A stretch of 37,277 bases of DNA, from contig DATHWI010000073.1 in NCBI GenBank assembly GCA_035460805.1, forward strand, positions 1 to 37,277. The letters are read 5' to 3'. Position numbers and translations under genes: made by a program. Shown piece after piece: positions 22,854 to 30,875 of this stretch. The notes beneath the pieces are model-generated. The model was given only the letters and a program-made list of their open reading frames with translations, had not been told where the DNA came from and ran no database searches. Every line of letters begins with the position of its first letter. The stretch's first letter is position 1. The DNA comes from Verrucomicrobiia bacterium. Its GTDB lineage: Bacteria > Patescibacteriota > UBA1384 > CAILIB01.

Positions 22854-23485
22854 GATGTCTCCGGTAACTCTTGAAACTTAACAGGCAGCCCTAAGTTGGT
22901 CATGGAGATGACACCGCATGCATCAATAGATTGGCTATTGATCTGAATGGTAGTAGTCCCCTCAGGCAGGGTGAACCCGCGGCCCAATGGCACATAGGTA
23001 GCACCTGGGGCATCCGGCTGCTTGATAGCGATACCCGCTGAAGACAGCCCCACCGGCATCCCGTTTTCCAAGGCACCAAATACTACCCGCACAATGGCGT
23101 TCGTTTTGAGGATGCTGTTATCTGCACGGAAAGGTTGTCCGGAGACACCTTCCGCCGGAACACCAGCAAGTAACTCTGAGACCAAGAGCTCGGTGCCGTC
23201 ACTGGCCTGGATAGCAGCATAGGGTTCAACGATGCACTCCACTTTGGGTGTCCCTGGGTAACTGGTTATGGTTGCGCGGGTAAACCTTGGGACATTGGCC
23301 GTAGAGCCTGCCCTTACCTGGTGACTTGCACGCTGAAGGCAATTGGCAATCTGCTGGCCCCCGCTGCGGAATTCTTGGAGTTGAAGATACCCGCTGTACC
23401 GGGAAACTGCAGCCATACCAATAATGGCTGCCACAGCAACGGCAATGCTCAACTCGATAATGGTAAAAGCACGTACCCCTTTCAT
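22847..23485 (-). CDS. Type IV prepilin-like protein
   Basis: 212 residues when started at the ATG at 23485, which overlaps the pilD stop as ATGA; the frame is open six codons further up, inside pilD. The leader MKGVRA precedes FTIIELSIAVAVAAIIGMAAV with +5 Glu. After the long helix it continues with EFRSGGQQIANCLQRASHQVRAGS, as in GspH/FimU-type minor pilins, and a beta-rich C-terminal part with three further Cys. First of four prepilin genes behind the peptidase. Confidence 0.87.
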   Translation of the reverse strand: MKGVRAFTIIELSIAVAVAAIIGMAAVSRYSGYLQLQEFRSGGQQIANCLQRASHQVRAGSTANVPRFTRATITSYPGTPKVECIVEPYAAIQASDGTELLVSELLAGVPAEGVSGQPFRADNSILKTNAIVRVVFGALENGMPVGLSSAGIAIKQPDAPGATYVPLGRGFTLPEGTTTIQINSQSIDACGVISMTNLGLPVKFQELPETSC

Positions 23486-24264
23486 ATACCCATAGTATAC
23501 CACTGAATAATGGCCTGCCCCCAGACCAAGGCAATAAGGCCACCCATAGCCAAGTAAGGCCCAAAAGGCATGGCCACGTCGTCTGTCCTACCCAAACGGG
23601 CCAAAATTATTACCCCCACCACCGCCCCCAGTAGTACCGCCGCAAAGAGCGCTGGGAAAATAGCGGGGTAACCAACTAACGCACCTACGGCCGCGACAAT
23701 CCAGGCATCCCCCTCCCCCATACCCAGCTTTCCCGTAAGCAATTTCCACCCATATGTCAGAAAGAGGATAATTCCCACACCCACTGCAGCACCTAGGGCC
23801 ACCTGGGTAAGTGTCATCTTTCCTGAAAGGACATTCGAAAGAGCAGCCACAACCATAGCAAAGATGGTGTACTCCGGCCTGATTTCCATTGTGCGGAAGT
23901 CCGTCCCACTTAAGACAAAGAACGTGGCAAGGACAATGAACACCCCTGCAGCCAACACCCAACTGCCATTGAGAAAATAGCCGTACCACAGGGCGAAAAC
24001 AGCCAGAGCAGCAACTACTAACTCACCTAGCGGATACTGCCAGCTCAGAGCCTTCTTACACTTCCGGCAGCGGCCGCCTTGCATGACAAAACTCAAGAGA
24101 GGGATGAGCTCATACCAGGAAAGTTCATGCCCACAGTGCATACAAGCAGAGCGCCCGGTGAGGATGGTACTTCGCCTGCTATCGCGTAGAATGACTACGT
24201 TAAGGAAGGAGCCAATGACTGCTCCCAGCACCGCTGCGGCAATTACAAAAAAAGAATCTGGCAT
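23482..24264 (-). CDS. pilD: Prepilin peptidase / N-methyltransferase
   Basis: Membrane aspartyl protease that cuts the leader of prepilins and can methylate the new N-terminus. The 260 residues show GSFLNVVILR at the start, the cytoplasmic zinc domain with two CxxC pairs (Cys 41/44 and 66/69, CMHCGHELSWYELIPLLSF), then several membrane helices. The two catalytic Asp are both present: Asp122 in SGTDFRTMEIRPE and Asp186 in GMGEGDAWIVAAVGA. The length is typical. It starts at the ATG at 24264 with GGGAG close upstream. It heads the minus-strand prepilin operon and lies divergent from the ABC exporter genes. Confidence 0.95.
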   Translation of the reverse strand: MPDSFFVIAAAVLGAVIGSFLNVVILRDSRRSTILTGRSACMHCGHELSWYELIPLLSFVMQGGRCRKCKKALSWQYPLGELVVAALAVFALWYGYFLNGSWVLAAGVFIVLATFFVLSGTDFRTMEIRPEYTIFAMVVAALSNVLSGKMTLTQVALGAAVGVGIILFLTYGWKLLTGKLGMGEGDAWIVAAVGALVGYPAIFPALFAAVLLGAVVGVIILARLGRTDDVAMPFGPYLAMGGLIALVWGQAIIQWYTMGI

Positions 24265-24312
24265 ACTCCCTTTATTCTACGGTATAGTTTGGGGAGAACC
24301 TACCCTACGCAC

Positions 24313-25044
24313 ATGGCACAAGCAATTCCCCTCTCAGTAACGAAAATCCGTAAGACGTTTGGCACATTCACCGCAGTAAAGGATATGTCTTTTACGGTAA
24401 AGCCCGGTGAAGTGGTGGGCATCATTGGCCCGAACGGTGCGGGCAAGAGCACTACCATCAAAATGATTTTGGGATTACTGGAACCCGACTCCGGTACCAT
24501 CTCCCTTTTTGGCAGTACTGCCGATGACGTGGCAGTGCGCCGCCGTATTGGCTACATGCCGGAGACCCCTTCTTTCTACAGCAAGCTGACTGGCCGGGAG
24601 CTCCTTGTCTATGTGGGCGAGCTTTTCCAACTGCCCCGCCCCATCATCCTGGAACGTACCGATGAACTACTAGCACTGGTCGGCCTCAAGGATGCGGCAG
24701 ACCGCCAAGTTGGCGGGTACTCAAAAGGGATGACCCAGCGCATCTGCCTTGCCCAAGCCCTTATGAATGAACCGGAGCTCATCTTCCTCGACGAGCCCAT
24801 GGACGGCCTGGACCCTATTGGGCGGATCCGTATGCGGGAGATTCTTCTCGCCATCAAGAAGCGGGGTGCCGCCATTGTCTTTAACTCCCACGTCCTAAGC
24901 GACGTAGAGCTTATGAGTGACCGGGTTGCCGTGATGGACAAAGGAGAGCTTAAGGCTTTTGACACGGTGAAGAAGCTCATTCCCAAAGGCAAAACCCTTG
25001 AAGATGTATTTGTCAGCCTCGTGGAGGTGAACGATGAAGCGTAA
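24313..25044 (+). CDS. ABC transporter ATP-binding protein (ABC-2 exporter type)
   Basis: ATPase of a membrane exporter, 243 residues from the ATG at 24313 (a TTG eight codons upstream is possible). It has Walker A GPNGAGKSTT, a Q-loop region in GYMPETPSFYSKLTG, a signature in the degenerate form GGYSKGMTQR, Walker B LIFLDEPMDGLDP, and an H-loop NSHVLSDVE. This is the wording of the CcmA/NatA-like subfamily that pairs with ABC-2 permeases. The permease gene overlaps its 3' end by 11 bases. A TATAGT -10-like box at 24283-24288 is near, but no -35 box is clear. The substrate is unknown; the position between pilus operons suggests but does not prove a link to envelope or pilus functions. Confidence 0.9.
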   Translation: MAQAIPLSVTKIRKTFGTFTAVKDMSFTVKPGEVVGIIGPNGAGKSTTIKMILGLLEPDSGTISLFGSTADDVAVRRRIGYMPETPSFYSKLTGRELLVYVGELFQLPRPIILERTDELLALVGLKDAADRQVGGYSKGMTQRICLAQALMNEPELIFLDEPMDGLDPIGRIRMREILLAIKKRGAAIVFNSHVLSDVELMSDRVAVMDKGELKAFDTVKKLIPKGKTLEDVFVSLVEVNDEA

Positions 25045-25837
25045 GACAACCCCTACCATGGCCGGAACCAGCCTCTTCTCCCCTATTTGGGTCATTGCAA
25101 AAAACACCTACCGAGAGCTCATCCGTGAGCGCTTGCTGTATGGCGTATTCCTCATTGCGGCACTCGTCACTGCTTTAAGCTTTTTCCTTAGTACGGTGTC
25201 TTTGGGTCAAAACGCCCGCATCCTCCATAACATTGGACTGGCCACCATCCATCTCTTTACGCTGTTCATCCTCATCTTTGTCACCACCAACTCCATTACG
25301 AAAGATTTGGACAAGCGGACGGTCTACTTCCTGTTCCCCAAGCCCATTACCCGCGGCCAGTACGTGCTCGGCAAGTACGTGGGCCTCATCTTCCTCCTTC
25401 TTACTACGCTAGTCATTCTAGGTGGACTCTTCCTTATGGGGGTGTTCTTTACGGAAAAAAGCCTTGTCCTTCCTGCGGTCACCAACTTGGCATTTTCCTT
25501 TTTGGAAATCTCCCTCCTCATTGCCCTGGCCCAACTTTTTGCCAGCTTCACCGCTCCCCTTAATGCTTCGCTCTACAGCATTGCCCTTTACATTATTGGG
25601 CATTCCCTCACCCTGCTGCGCGACTTCCTAGCGGAGCAAGGCAGTGCCTTGGTTAGTGTGATTAACGCCTGCTACTACATACTTCCCAACTTAGAAAAAT
25701 TTGATATCCGTGCCGCTACCCTCTACGGGATTCCATTGGGATCGTCACAGGTAATGTGGACCATTGGGTACTGGGCGGTATATACCGGCTTGGCACTTTT
25801 CCTCACCACCCAGGTTATCCGTAAGCGTGAATTTTAA
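25034..25837 (+). CDS. ABC-2 type transporter permease
   Basis: 267 residues with about six membrane helices; the N-terminal cytoplasmic segment IWVIAKNTYRELIRERLLYG is typical of ABC-2 permeases. TTNSITKDLDKRTVYFLFPKPITRGQYVLGKYVG follows the second helix and is the cytoplasmic gate region of the NatB/CcmB-like group. It starts at the ATG at 25034, overlapping the ATPase gene, so the two are translated as a pair. The next gene begins with GTG directly after its TAA. Export of an unknown substrate is inferred from the family. Confidence 0.88.
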   Translation: MKRKTTPTMAGTSLFSPIWVIAKNTYRELIRERLLYGVFLIAALVTALSFFLSTVSLGQNARILHNIGLATIHLFTLFILIFVTTNSITKDLDKRTVYFLFPKPITRGQYVLGKYVGLIFLLLTTLVILGGLFLMGVFFTEKSLVLPAVTNLAFSFLEISLLIALAQLFASFTAPLNASLYSIALYIIGHSLTLLRDFLAEQGSALVSVINACYYILPNLEKFDIRAATLYGIPLGSSQVMWTIGYWAVYTGLALFLTTQVIRKREF

Positions 25838-26701
25838 GTGAAACAAACCCGGGTCACAACGTGGGCCATCGCGCTCTTGGCGCTCACTTCCCTGGCCTCT
25901 GCACAGGGTATGTCTGATACGGCATCCGCCGGTTACAAAAAGGAAAAGAAGAAAGCAGCCATCCTCTTGGCAGAACCTGCCCTTCCCTCACTCACCTCCC
26001 TCAAAGCACTTAGCATCAACCAACGCGGGGCCATGGCAGACCTTTTGTGGCTGAAGAGCATCCAGTACTTTGGCCAAGGGAACCCCTACGGCCAGTACCC
26101 GTCGCTAGGCGCAGTGGTGAATACCATTACAGAGTTAGACCCCAAGTTCTCTTACGCGTATGAGTTTGGCATGGTGGTACTTCCGTTTATGGGACAGACG
26201 CCCATTGCGGTCACCATGGGAGAGCGGGCACAAACCGCAATCCCTAACGATGGGCTTCTCACGTTTTACCTGGCCTCCGTTTATCATCTGAATGTGAAAG
26301 ATTACAAAAAGGCAGGCGCACTTTACGATAAGGCTTCACGTGAGCCAGGCGCCCCCCTCGCCTCGCGCGAGCTGGCAGGCGTAGCCTTAGCCTCCGTCGA
26401 TGATTCGCTTTCCGACCGCTTGGCTGCCCAGGCTTTTTGGAAAGCTGTATTTGAGAATGCCAAGGATGAATCTGAAAAAGAGCGCGCTGCGCGCTGGTAT
26501 GCCCACCTGGAAGTGGTCTACGACCTGGAACAATTTGCCGAGCAATACAAGCAGGACAAAGGCGCATACCCACAGAACCTGGAGGAACTAAAAAACGCCG
26601 GCTATATTGCGGCGGTTCCCGAGTCCCCTATTGGGCGATTCCTCATTCTTAACCCTGAAACGGGACGCATCGACTTCAGTAAGAGCAGGTCCGGGTTCTA
26701 A
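25838..26701 (+). CDS. Exported helical-repeat protein with GspG-like C-terminal segment
   Basis: 287 residues, GTG start directly abutting the permease stop. The N-terminus (MKQTRVTTWAIALLALTSLASAQ) is a signal peptide or anchor. The middle is helical and TPR-like (ITELDPKFSYAYEFG, FYLASVYHLNVKDYKKAGALYDKA). The last 60 residues, QYKQDKGAYPQNLEELKNAG then PESPIGRFLILNPETG, resemble the C-terminal strand region of GspG-type pseudopilins, though the pilin N-terminal helix is absent. It may be an accessory lipidless periplasmic or surface partner of the transporter. Its stop codon overlaps that of the convergent prepilin gene by three bases, and no terminator lies between. No family name can be given. 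Confidence 0.75.
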   Translation: MKQTRVTTWAIALLALTSLASAQGMSDTASAGYKKEKKKAAILLAEPALPSLTSLKALSINQRGAMADLLWLKSIQYFGQGNPYGQYPSLGAVVNTITELDPKFSYAYEFGMVVLPFMGQTPIAVTMGERAQTAIPNDGLLTFYLASVYHLNVKDYKKAGALYDKASREPGAPLASRELAGVALASVDDSLSDRLAAQAFWKAVFENAKDESEKERAARWYAHLEVVYDLEQFAEQYKQDKGAYPQNLEELKNAGYIAAVPESPIGRFLILNPETGRIDFSKSRSGF

Positions 26702-27138
26702 TCGTTTTGTACACGGTACCCGTCCACCACCCAAACGGAACCACCGTTCCATCCTTTTTTATTCTCTTTGTTCTCAAAGGTGCCAAAGAGCGTAAAGGCC
26801 TTGGCGCTATTGGCTGACTGGTACTTATAAATGTTGCTTCCCGTATTCAAAGGGTCAACCGGCATCTCACGGATGTAATTGGGCTCCAGCGCAAGGGAGA
26901 GCGCGTCGGTAGAGCCATCCACCGTAACGGCAGAAGGCGCACTGACATACACTTGCGGTGTTTGCGCTGCGTAATACGTAGAGAGCACGACCTTGATTTG
27001 GTTAAGGTCGTTAATCCGCTGCGCATCACGCGCCCTGGTACGGACCCCGCTGTATGAAACCGAGGCAATAGCCGCAAGTATGCCGATGATCGCCACGGTG
27101 ATCATCAGCTCTACAAGGGTAAAGGCGGGTTTACGCAT
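26698..27138 (-). CDS. Type IV prepilin (GspG-like)
   Basis: 146 residues. The short leader MRKPA precedes FTLVELMITVAIIGILAAIASVSYSG with +5 Glu, a textbook class III signal and polymerisation helix. RTRARDAQRINDLNQIKVVLSTYYA follows, as in GspG and major pilins, then a C-terminal domain with EMPVDPLNTG...YKYQ, the segment used by GspG for calcium binding and fold closure. It starts at the ATG at 27138, 17 bases after the previous prepilin stop. It is probably a pilus or pseudopilus subunit. The 3' end meets a convergent gene. Confidence 0.9.
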   Translation of the reverse strand: MRKPAFTLVELMITVAIIGILAAIASVSYSGVRTRARDAQRINDLNQIKVVLSTYYAAQTPQVYVSAPSAVTVDGSTDALSLALEPNYIREMPVDPLNTGSNIYKYQSANSAKAFTLFGTFENKENKKGWNGGSVWVVDGYRVQND

Positions 27139-27155
27139 GGGGTTGCTGCCTACCC

Positions 27156-27800
27156 CTAGCTGCAGGGGTTGGTCTGCGGCAAAGCAGCGGTGCCAGTTAC
27201 ATAATCAACTGTTACCGTACCGGCCGGTTTAGAGGTAGAAATGCCATCCTTAATATAGAACGCACCGTCAGGAGCGGTAATGGAGTCTGTTACCGATGTA
27301 CCCACGCAATAGTTCTGAGAGGTCACCTGTGAAGCTATGAACGGTACCGTAGGAGGAGCGGCAGGAGCAATAACAACAGATGAAGCGTACCCATAGGTAT
27401 GGGCGAATGAAGGAGTCTTAGAGATTCGGACGGGATAAGCACCCGTGGCTGAGTTAAAATAACTAGCCCAACCGCCGCAGGTCGCATTTTGAGTGTACAC
27501 ACCCACGGTACATGTAGCACCAGCACCTGTACCGTTAATGCGGGTCAGCGGCACGTTGGTAGTGGTAGCGCGGCTGTTAGCAGCACGCTCTACGGCAACC
27601 GTAGTAGTTACCATCCATGACTCAATCCCCTTTCCCATTTGGGAGATGTCTGACTTTGCAGCGGCGTTCCTACTCTTGGCTTGCGCGCCAGACAGCTGCG
27701 TAATGATAAGCGTGGCGAGAATACCAATAATAGCGATAACAAGAAGAAGCTCAATAAGGGTAAAGCCGCGCTTGAATGACATAGGGAATCTCTTACTCAT
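27156..27800 (-). CDS. Type IV prepilin, paralog of the major pilin-like gene upstream
   Basis: 214 residues from the ATG at 27800 (an inner ATG at 27782 would give a more normal leader, MSFKRG). The helix FTLIELLLVIAIIGILATLIITQLSGAQAKSR is nearly the same as that of the neighbour at 27882-28436, and the C-terminal NYCVGTSV...APDGAFYIKDGIS is shared too, so the two arose by duplication. This copy has a longer variable middle with an extra Cys pair (TCTVG, TCGGW). A TATACT box at 27812-27817 would place the transcription start only about 5 bases from the first ATG. A terminator separates it from the neighbour, so it is likely expressed on its own with the next prepilin. Confidence 0.9.
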   Translation of the reverse strand: MSKRFPMSFKRGFTLIELLLVIAIIGILATLIITQLSGAQAKSRNAAAKSDISQMGKGIESWMVTTTVAVERAANSRATTTNVPLTRINGTGAGATCTVGVYTQNATCGGWASYFNSATGAYPVRISKTPSFAHTYGYASSVVIAPAAPPTVPFIASQVTSQNYCVGTSVTDSITAPDGAFYIKDGISTSKPAGTVTVDYVTGTAALPQTNPCS

Positions 27801-27838
27801 ATTGCCTAACTAGTATATACCAACTCCCCCCGTTAAAC

Positions 27839-27867
27839 CAAAAGCCCGGGCAATGCCCGGGCTTTTC
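27839..27867 (-). terminator. Rho-independent terminator after the major pilin-like gene
   Basis: AAAGCCCGGGC / GCCCGGGCTTT (27841-27851 with 27855-27865) with a three-base loop, 15 bases after the pilin stop. On the minus strand it is followed by TTTTGGTTTAA, so it works mainly for the pilin. The stem is symmetrical. Confidence 0.85.
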
Positions 27868-27881
27868 CCTAAACAATCAAA

Positions 27882-28436
27882 CTAGGCACAAGGAGTGGCA
27901 GCGTTGTCGTAGGTAATGGTAGTTGTACCATTGGCCTTACTGGCAGACACACCATCCATGACGAAGAATGCGCCGTCAGGGGCAGCTGTACTGGTAGTTA
28001 CGGTAGTACCTACACAGTAGTTAGTAGCGGTGGCAGTACCAAATGAAGCATCTGCGTCACCAGCGGTAACTGCGTTTGTCTGGTATGTGTACACGTGGCT
28101 CACAGAAGGGTTCTTGCTAATGCGCACTGGGAAGCCAGTACTAGCAGTGTTGAAAAGCGTTGTCCAACCCTCAGCGGCAGTAACGGTACCGTTTGCTGCA
28201 GTGGATAGGTTAGTAGCACCATCAGCAGTACTGCTGTTTGGAACCAACTCTGTGTTGTTTGTAGTCTTCCAAGTCTCAACAGCCTTACCTGCCTGAGAAA
28301 TGTCTGACTTAGCGTTTGAGTTACGGGCACGGGACTGGGCACCGGAAAGCTGCGTAATAACGAGCGTGGCGAGAATACCAATGATGGCAATCACGACCAG
28401 AAGCTCAATGAGTGTGAAACCGCGCTGGATGCGCAT
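27882..28436 (-). CDS. Type IV prepilin, likely major pilin
   Basis: 184 residues. Leader MRIQRG, then FTLIELLVVIAIIGILATLVITQLSG with +5 Glu. After the helix come QSRARNSNAKSDISQAGKAVETW and an Ala/Thr/Ser-rich globular domain ending with NYCVGTTV...APDGAFFVMDGVS and a last Cys (AATPCA), which could form the C-terminal disulfide loop. It is the best candidate for the main fibre subunit because it has the strongest expression signals of the prepilins here: TTGACG-17-CATAAT, a near-perfect AAGGAGG site 6 bases before the ATG, and its own terminator. A near-identical paralog lies downstream. The choice of major subunit is inferred. Confidence 0.92.
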   Translation of the reverse strand: MRIQRGFTLIELLVVIAIIGILATLVITQLSGAQSRARNSNAKSDISQAGKAVETWKTTNNTELVPNSSTADGATNLSTAANGTVTAAEGWTTLFNTASTGFPVRISKNPSVSHVYTYQTNAVTAGDADASFGTATATNYCVGTTVTTSTAAPDGAFFVMDGVSASKANGTTTITYDNAATPCA

Positions 28437-28478
28437 TAGATCCTCCTTATTAGGTCTAGATAATAACTTGATACATTT

Positions 28479-28507
28479 ATTATGTGACCGGCGTTTGAAG
28501 CCGTCAA
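28479..28507 (-). promoter_or_regulatory. Promoter of the major pilin-like gene
   Basis: On the minus strand TTGACG (28502-28507), 17 bases, then CATAAT (28479-28484). The leader of about 36 bases ends in the strong AAGGAGG ribosome site of the pilin gene at 28436. Confidence 0.8.
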
Positions 28508-28549
28508 CAGGTAGCGAAATATTTACCTCCCTTTTAGGGTTCGCAAGCC

Positions 28550-29752
28550 CTAAACGCTCGTACTAATCTGGTAGATAGGAAGGAGAATGGAAACCACCAA
28601 ACCCGCCACGCCAATACCTAAAATGATAATCACGATTGGCTCAATCAGGCTAGAGAGGCCGGACACTTTACTGTCGACTTCTGCTTCATAGTACTCGGCC
28701 AGCTTGATCATGACCTCGTCCATTTTTCCGGTCTGCTCACCCACTGAAACCATCTGTCCTACCATGAGCGGGAAGATTGGGTTGTCAGAAATAGGTGTAC
28801 TCATGGGGATACCACGCTCAACCTGTTCCGCAACAATTTGGATACCGCGCTGGTACAGGCGGTTGGTAAACGAATCGTTAATAAGGCGCAGCGCTTCAAG
28901 GAGTGGGACACCAGAGCTTAAGAGAAGGCTCAGGAGACGGCCGAAGCGTGCCATGTTGGTTTCCTCGACGATCTTGCCCATGACAGGGATGCGGAGGGAA
29001 AACTTACTAAAGAACCGCACGCCAGCCTCGCTTTGAAGGAAAGCACGAAGCGCATACCCTCCCACTACCAGGATCAGGATAACCAGGTACCAGCGGTGAA
29101 TGAGAAAGTCTGAGACCGCAATGAGGGTGCGGGTGGAAAGTGGAAGTTCTTTGCCAGAGGAAAGGAAAAGGTCACGAAGCTGCGGGATAACCTTGACCAT
29201 CATGACCACACCTACGCCCACCATGGCCACCATAATGAAGGCCGGATAGACAAGGGCGCCCTTAATCTTGCCACGGATCTTCACATCTTTTTCCATGTTG
29301 GTGGAAAGCTGGGAAAGAACGTTTTCAAGCTTACCTGTTGCCTCACCTGAGCGGACAACGTTGATGAAAACCGGGTCAAAGACATCGTTGTACTTAGCCA
29401 AGGCGCTAGAGAAGCTAAAGCCGTCCTGGATATCGTTAAGCACACCTTCCATTACGTCTCGGAACTTGCCCTTGCGCGCCTGCCGGATAAGCAATCGCAT
29501 TGACTGAGAAAGGGTAAGGCCCGCCTCAATCATGGTTGCCAACTGGCGGGAAAAGAGGGTGCGGTCGTTTAGAGTAACCCGGTTGAGGAATGGCAGGAAG
29601 TCCGCCACCGTCTTTGGGATGGTAATTGAGATGGGCGTCAGCTCATTCTTTTGCAGCATCTTCTTGGCTGCTTCTACGCTGACAGCCTGAACAATACCCC
29701 CAACTACTTGGTTCTCTTTGTTTCGGGCGCGGTAGTTATAGTTCTGGACCAT
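28550..29752 (-). CDS. pilC: Type IV pilus inner-membrane platform protein PilC
   Basis: 400 residues of the GspF/PilC family, which sits in the membrane and couples the motor ATPases to the pilin subunits. N-terminal YRARNKENQVVGGIVQA and the AKKMLQKNELTPISI domain come first. The first GspF domain (LFSRQLATMIEAGLTLSQSMRLL ... FDPVFINVVRSGEATGKL) is followed by two membrane helices. The second GspF domain repeats the same pattern (ARFGRLLSLLLSSGVPLLEALRLI ... MVGQMVSVGEQTGKMDEV), and a last membrane helix ends in LPIYQISTSV. The length is normal. The ATG is at 29752, 16 bases after pilT. Confidence 0.96.
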   Translation of the reverse strand: MVQNYNYRARNKENQVVGGIVQAVSVEAAKKMLQKNELTPISITIPKTVADFLPFLNRVTLNDRTLFSRQLATMIEAGLTLSQSMRLLIRQARKGKFRDVMEGVLNDIQDGFSFSSALAKYNDVFDPVFINVVRSGEATGKLENVLSQLSTNMEKDVKIRGKIKGALVYPAFIMVAMVGVGVVMMVKVIPQLRDLFLSSGKELPLSTRTLIAVSDFLIHRWYLVILILVVGGYALRAFLQSEAGVRFFSKFSLRIPVMGKIVEETNMARFGRLLSLLLSSGVPLLEALRLINDSFTNRLYQRGIQIVAEQVERGIPMSTPISDNPIFPLMVGQMVSVGEQTGKMDEVMIKLAEYYEAEVDSKVSGLSSLIEPIVIIILGIGVAGLVVSILLPIYQISTSV

Positions 29753-29768
29753 GCAGGGAACCTTGTCC

Positions 29769-30842
29769 TTAGTAGATCATCATCTTAAGTGCCTTTGGAT
29801 CCAGGGACCAGGCAAGGGCGTCATCAACGGAAACTTCCCCTTTGTTCACCAGCTCGGCCAAGGACTTGTCGAGGCTGGCCATACCCTCGGCAGCAGAGGT
29901 CTGGATAAGGTTGGGAATTTGGTAGGTCTTTCCTTCACGGATGAGGGAGCGGACAGCGGAGTTTGCCACCATTATTTCAGTGGCGATAATACGGCCACCT
30001 TGCACCTTAGGTAGCAAGCGCTGAGAAACGATACCTAGGAGTACCTCTGACAACTGGGTGCGGACCTGCGACTGTTGATGCGGTGGGAACACGTCAATGA
30101 TACGGTCTGCAGACTGGGCAGCGGAGTTGGTATGCAGCGTAGTAAGGACTAAGTGCCCGGTTTCAGCCAACTGAAGTGCGGCTTCCATGGTTTCCAGGTC
30201 GCGCATTTCACCCACCAACACTACATCCGGGTCTTCACGGAGGGCTGACCGCAGGGCAGAGGCAAAAGACGGTGTATCGCTCCCTACTTCACGCTGGGTA
30301 ACGATGCTCTTCTTGTGTTCAAAGATGTACTCGATAGGGTCTTCAATCGTAATGATGTGTCCCCTGCGTTCCGCGGAAATCTGGTTCACCATGGCGGCCA
30401 GCGTAGTGGACTTACCGTGGCCAGTAGGCCCGGCAATAATGATCAGCCCTTGGTTGCGCTGGATGAGCTTGCTGACCACCGCTGGGAGACCAAGGTCTTC
30501 CAGGTTGCGGGAAGCTGCTGGCAAGAGGCGCAAACTAATGGACAGTGCGCTGCGGGTAAAGAACACGTTGGCACGGAAGCGGAGATCGCGGTACGTAAAG
30601 GAGAAGTCCTGCTCTTTGCGCGTACTGGTCAGGCGCTCGTACATTTGAGGCCCAATGAACCCAGAAATGATCTCGGTAGCCTTTTCTGGTGTAAACGCAG
30701 GGCCATCCATGAGGAGGAGCTGCGTGTCGACACGGATAGTAGGAGCAATGCCCCCAACAATATGGATGTCGGACGCACCCTTTTCCAGGGCATAGTCCAG
30801 AAGGGCGGCGAATTCCTGATTGAGTGAGGTTTGCTGAAGCAT
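29769..30842 (-). CDS. pilT: Type IV pilus retraction ATPase PilT
   Basis: 357-residue cytoplasmic hexameric ATPase that pulls the pilus back. Walker A GPTGHGKSTT is at 138-147, the Asp box TIEDPIEYIF follows, Walker B is VVLVGEMRDLETMEAAL, and the His box is GHLVLTTLHTNSA. Towards the C-terminus it has AVRSLIREGKTYQI, the PilT-specific AIRNLIRE-type motif, which separates it from PilB. Length and layout are standard (N-terminal PAS-like domain with ASDIHIVGG). The ATG is at 30842, between pilB and pilC. Its presence means the pilus can retract, as needed for twitching or DNA uptake. Confidence 0.97.
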   Translation of the reverse strand: MLQQTSLNQEFAALLDYALEKGASDIHIVGGIAPTIRVDTQLLLMDGPAFTPEKATEIISGFIGPQMYERLTSTRKEQDFSFTYRDLRFRANVFFTRSALSISLRLLPAASRNLEDLGLPAVVSKLIQRNQGLIIIAGPTGHGKSTTLAAMVNQISAERRGHIITIEDPIEYIFEHKKSIVTQREVGSDTPSFASALRSALREDPDVVLVGEMRDLETMEAALQLAETGHLVLTTLHTNSAAQSADRIIDVFPPHQQSQVRTQLSEVLLGIVSQRLLPKVQGGRIIATEIMVANSAVRSLIREGKTYQIPNLIQTSAAEGMASLDKSLAELVNKGEVSVDDALAWSLDPKALKMMIY

Positions 30843-30875
30843 ATCTTTAGTGTACTACGCGGAGACGAGTACTGA

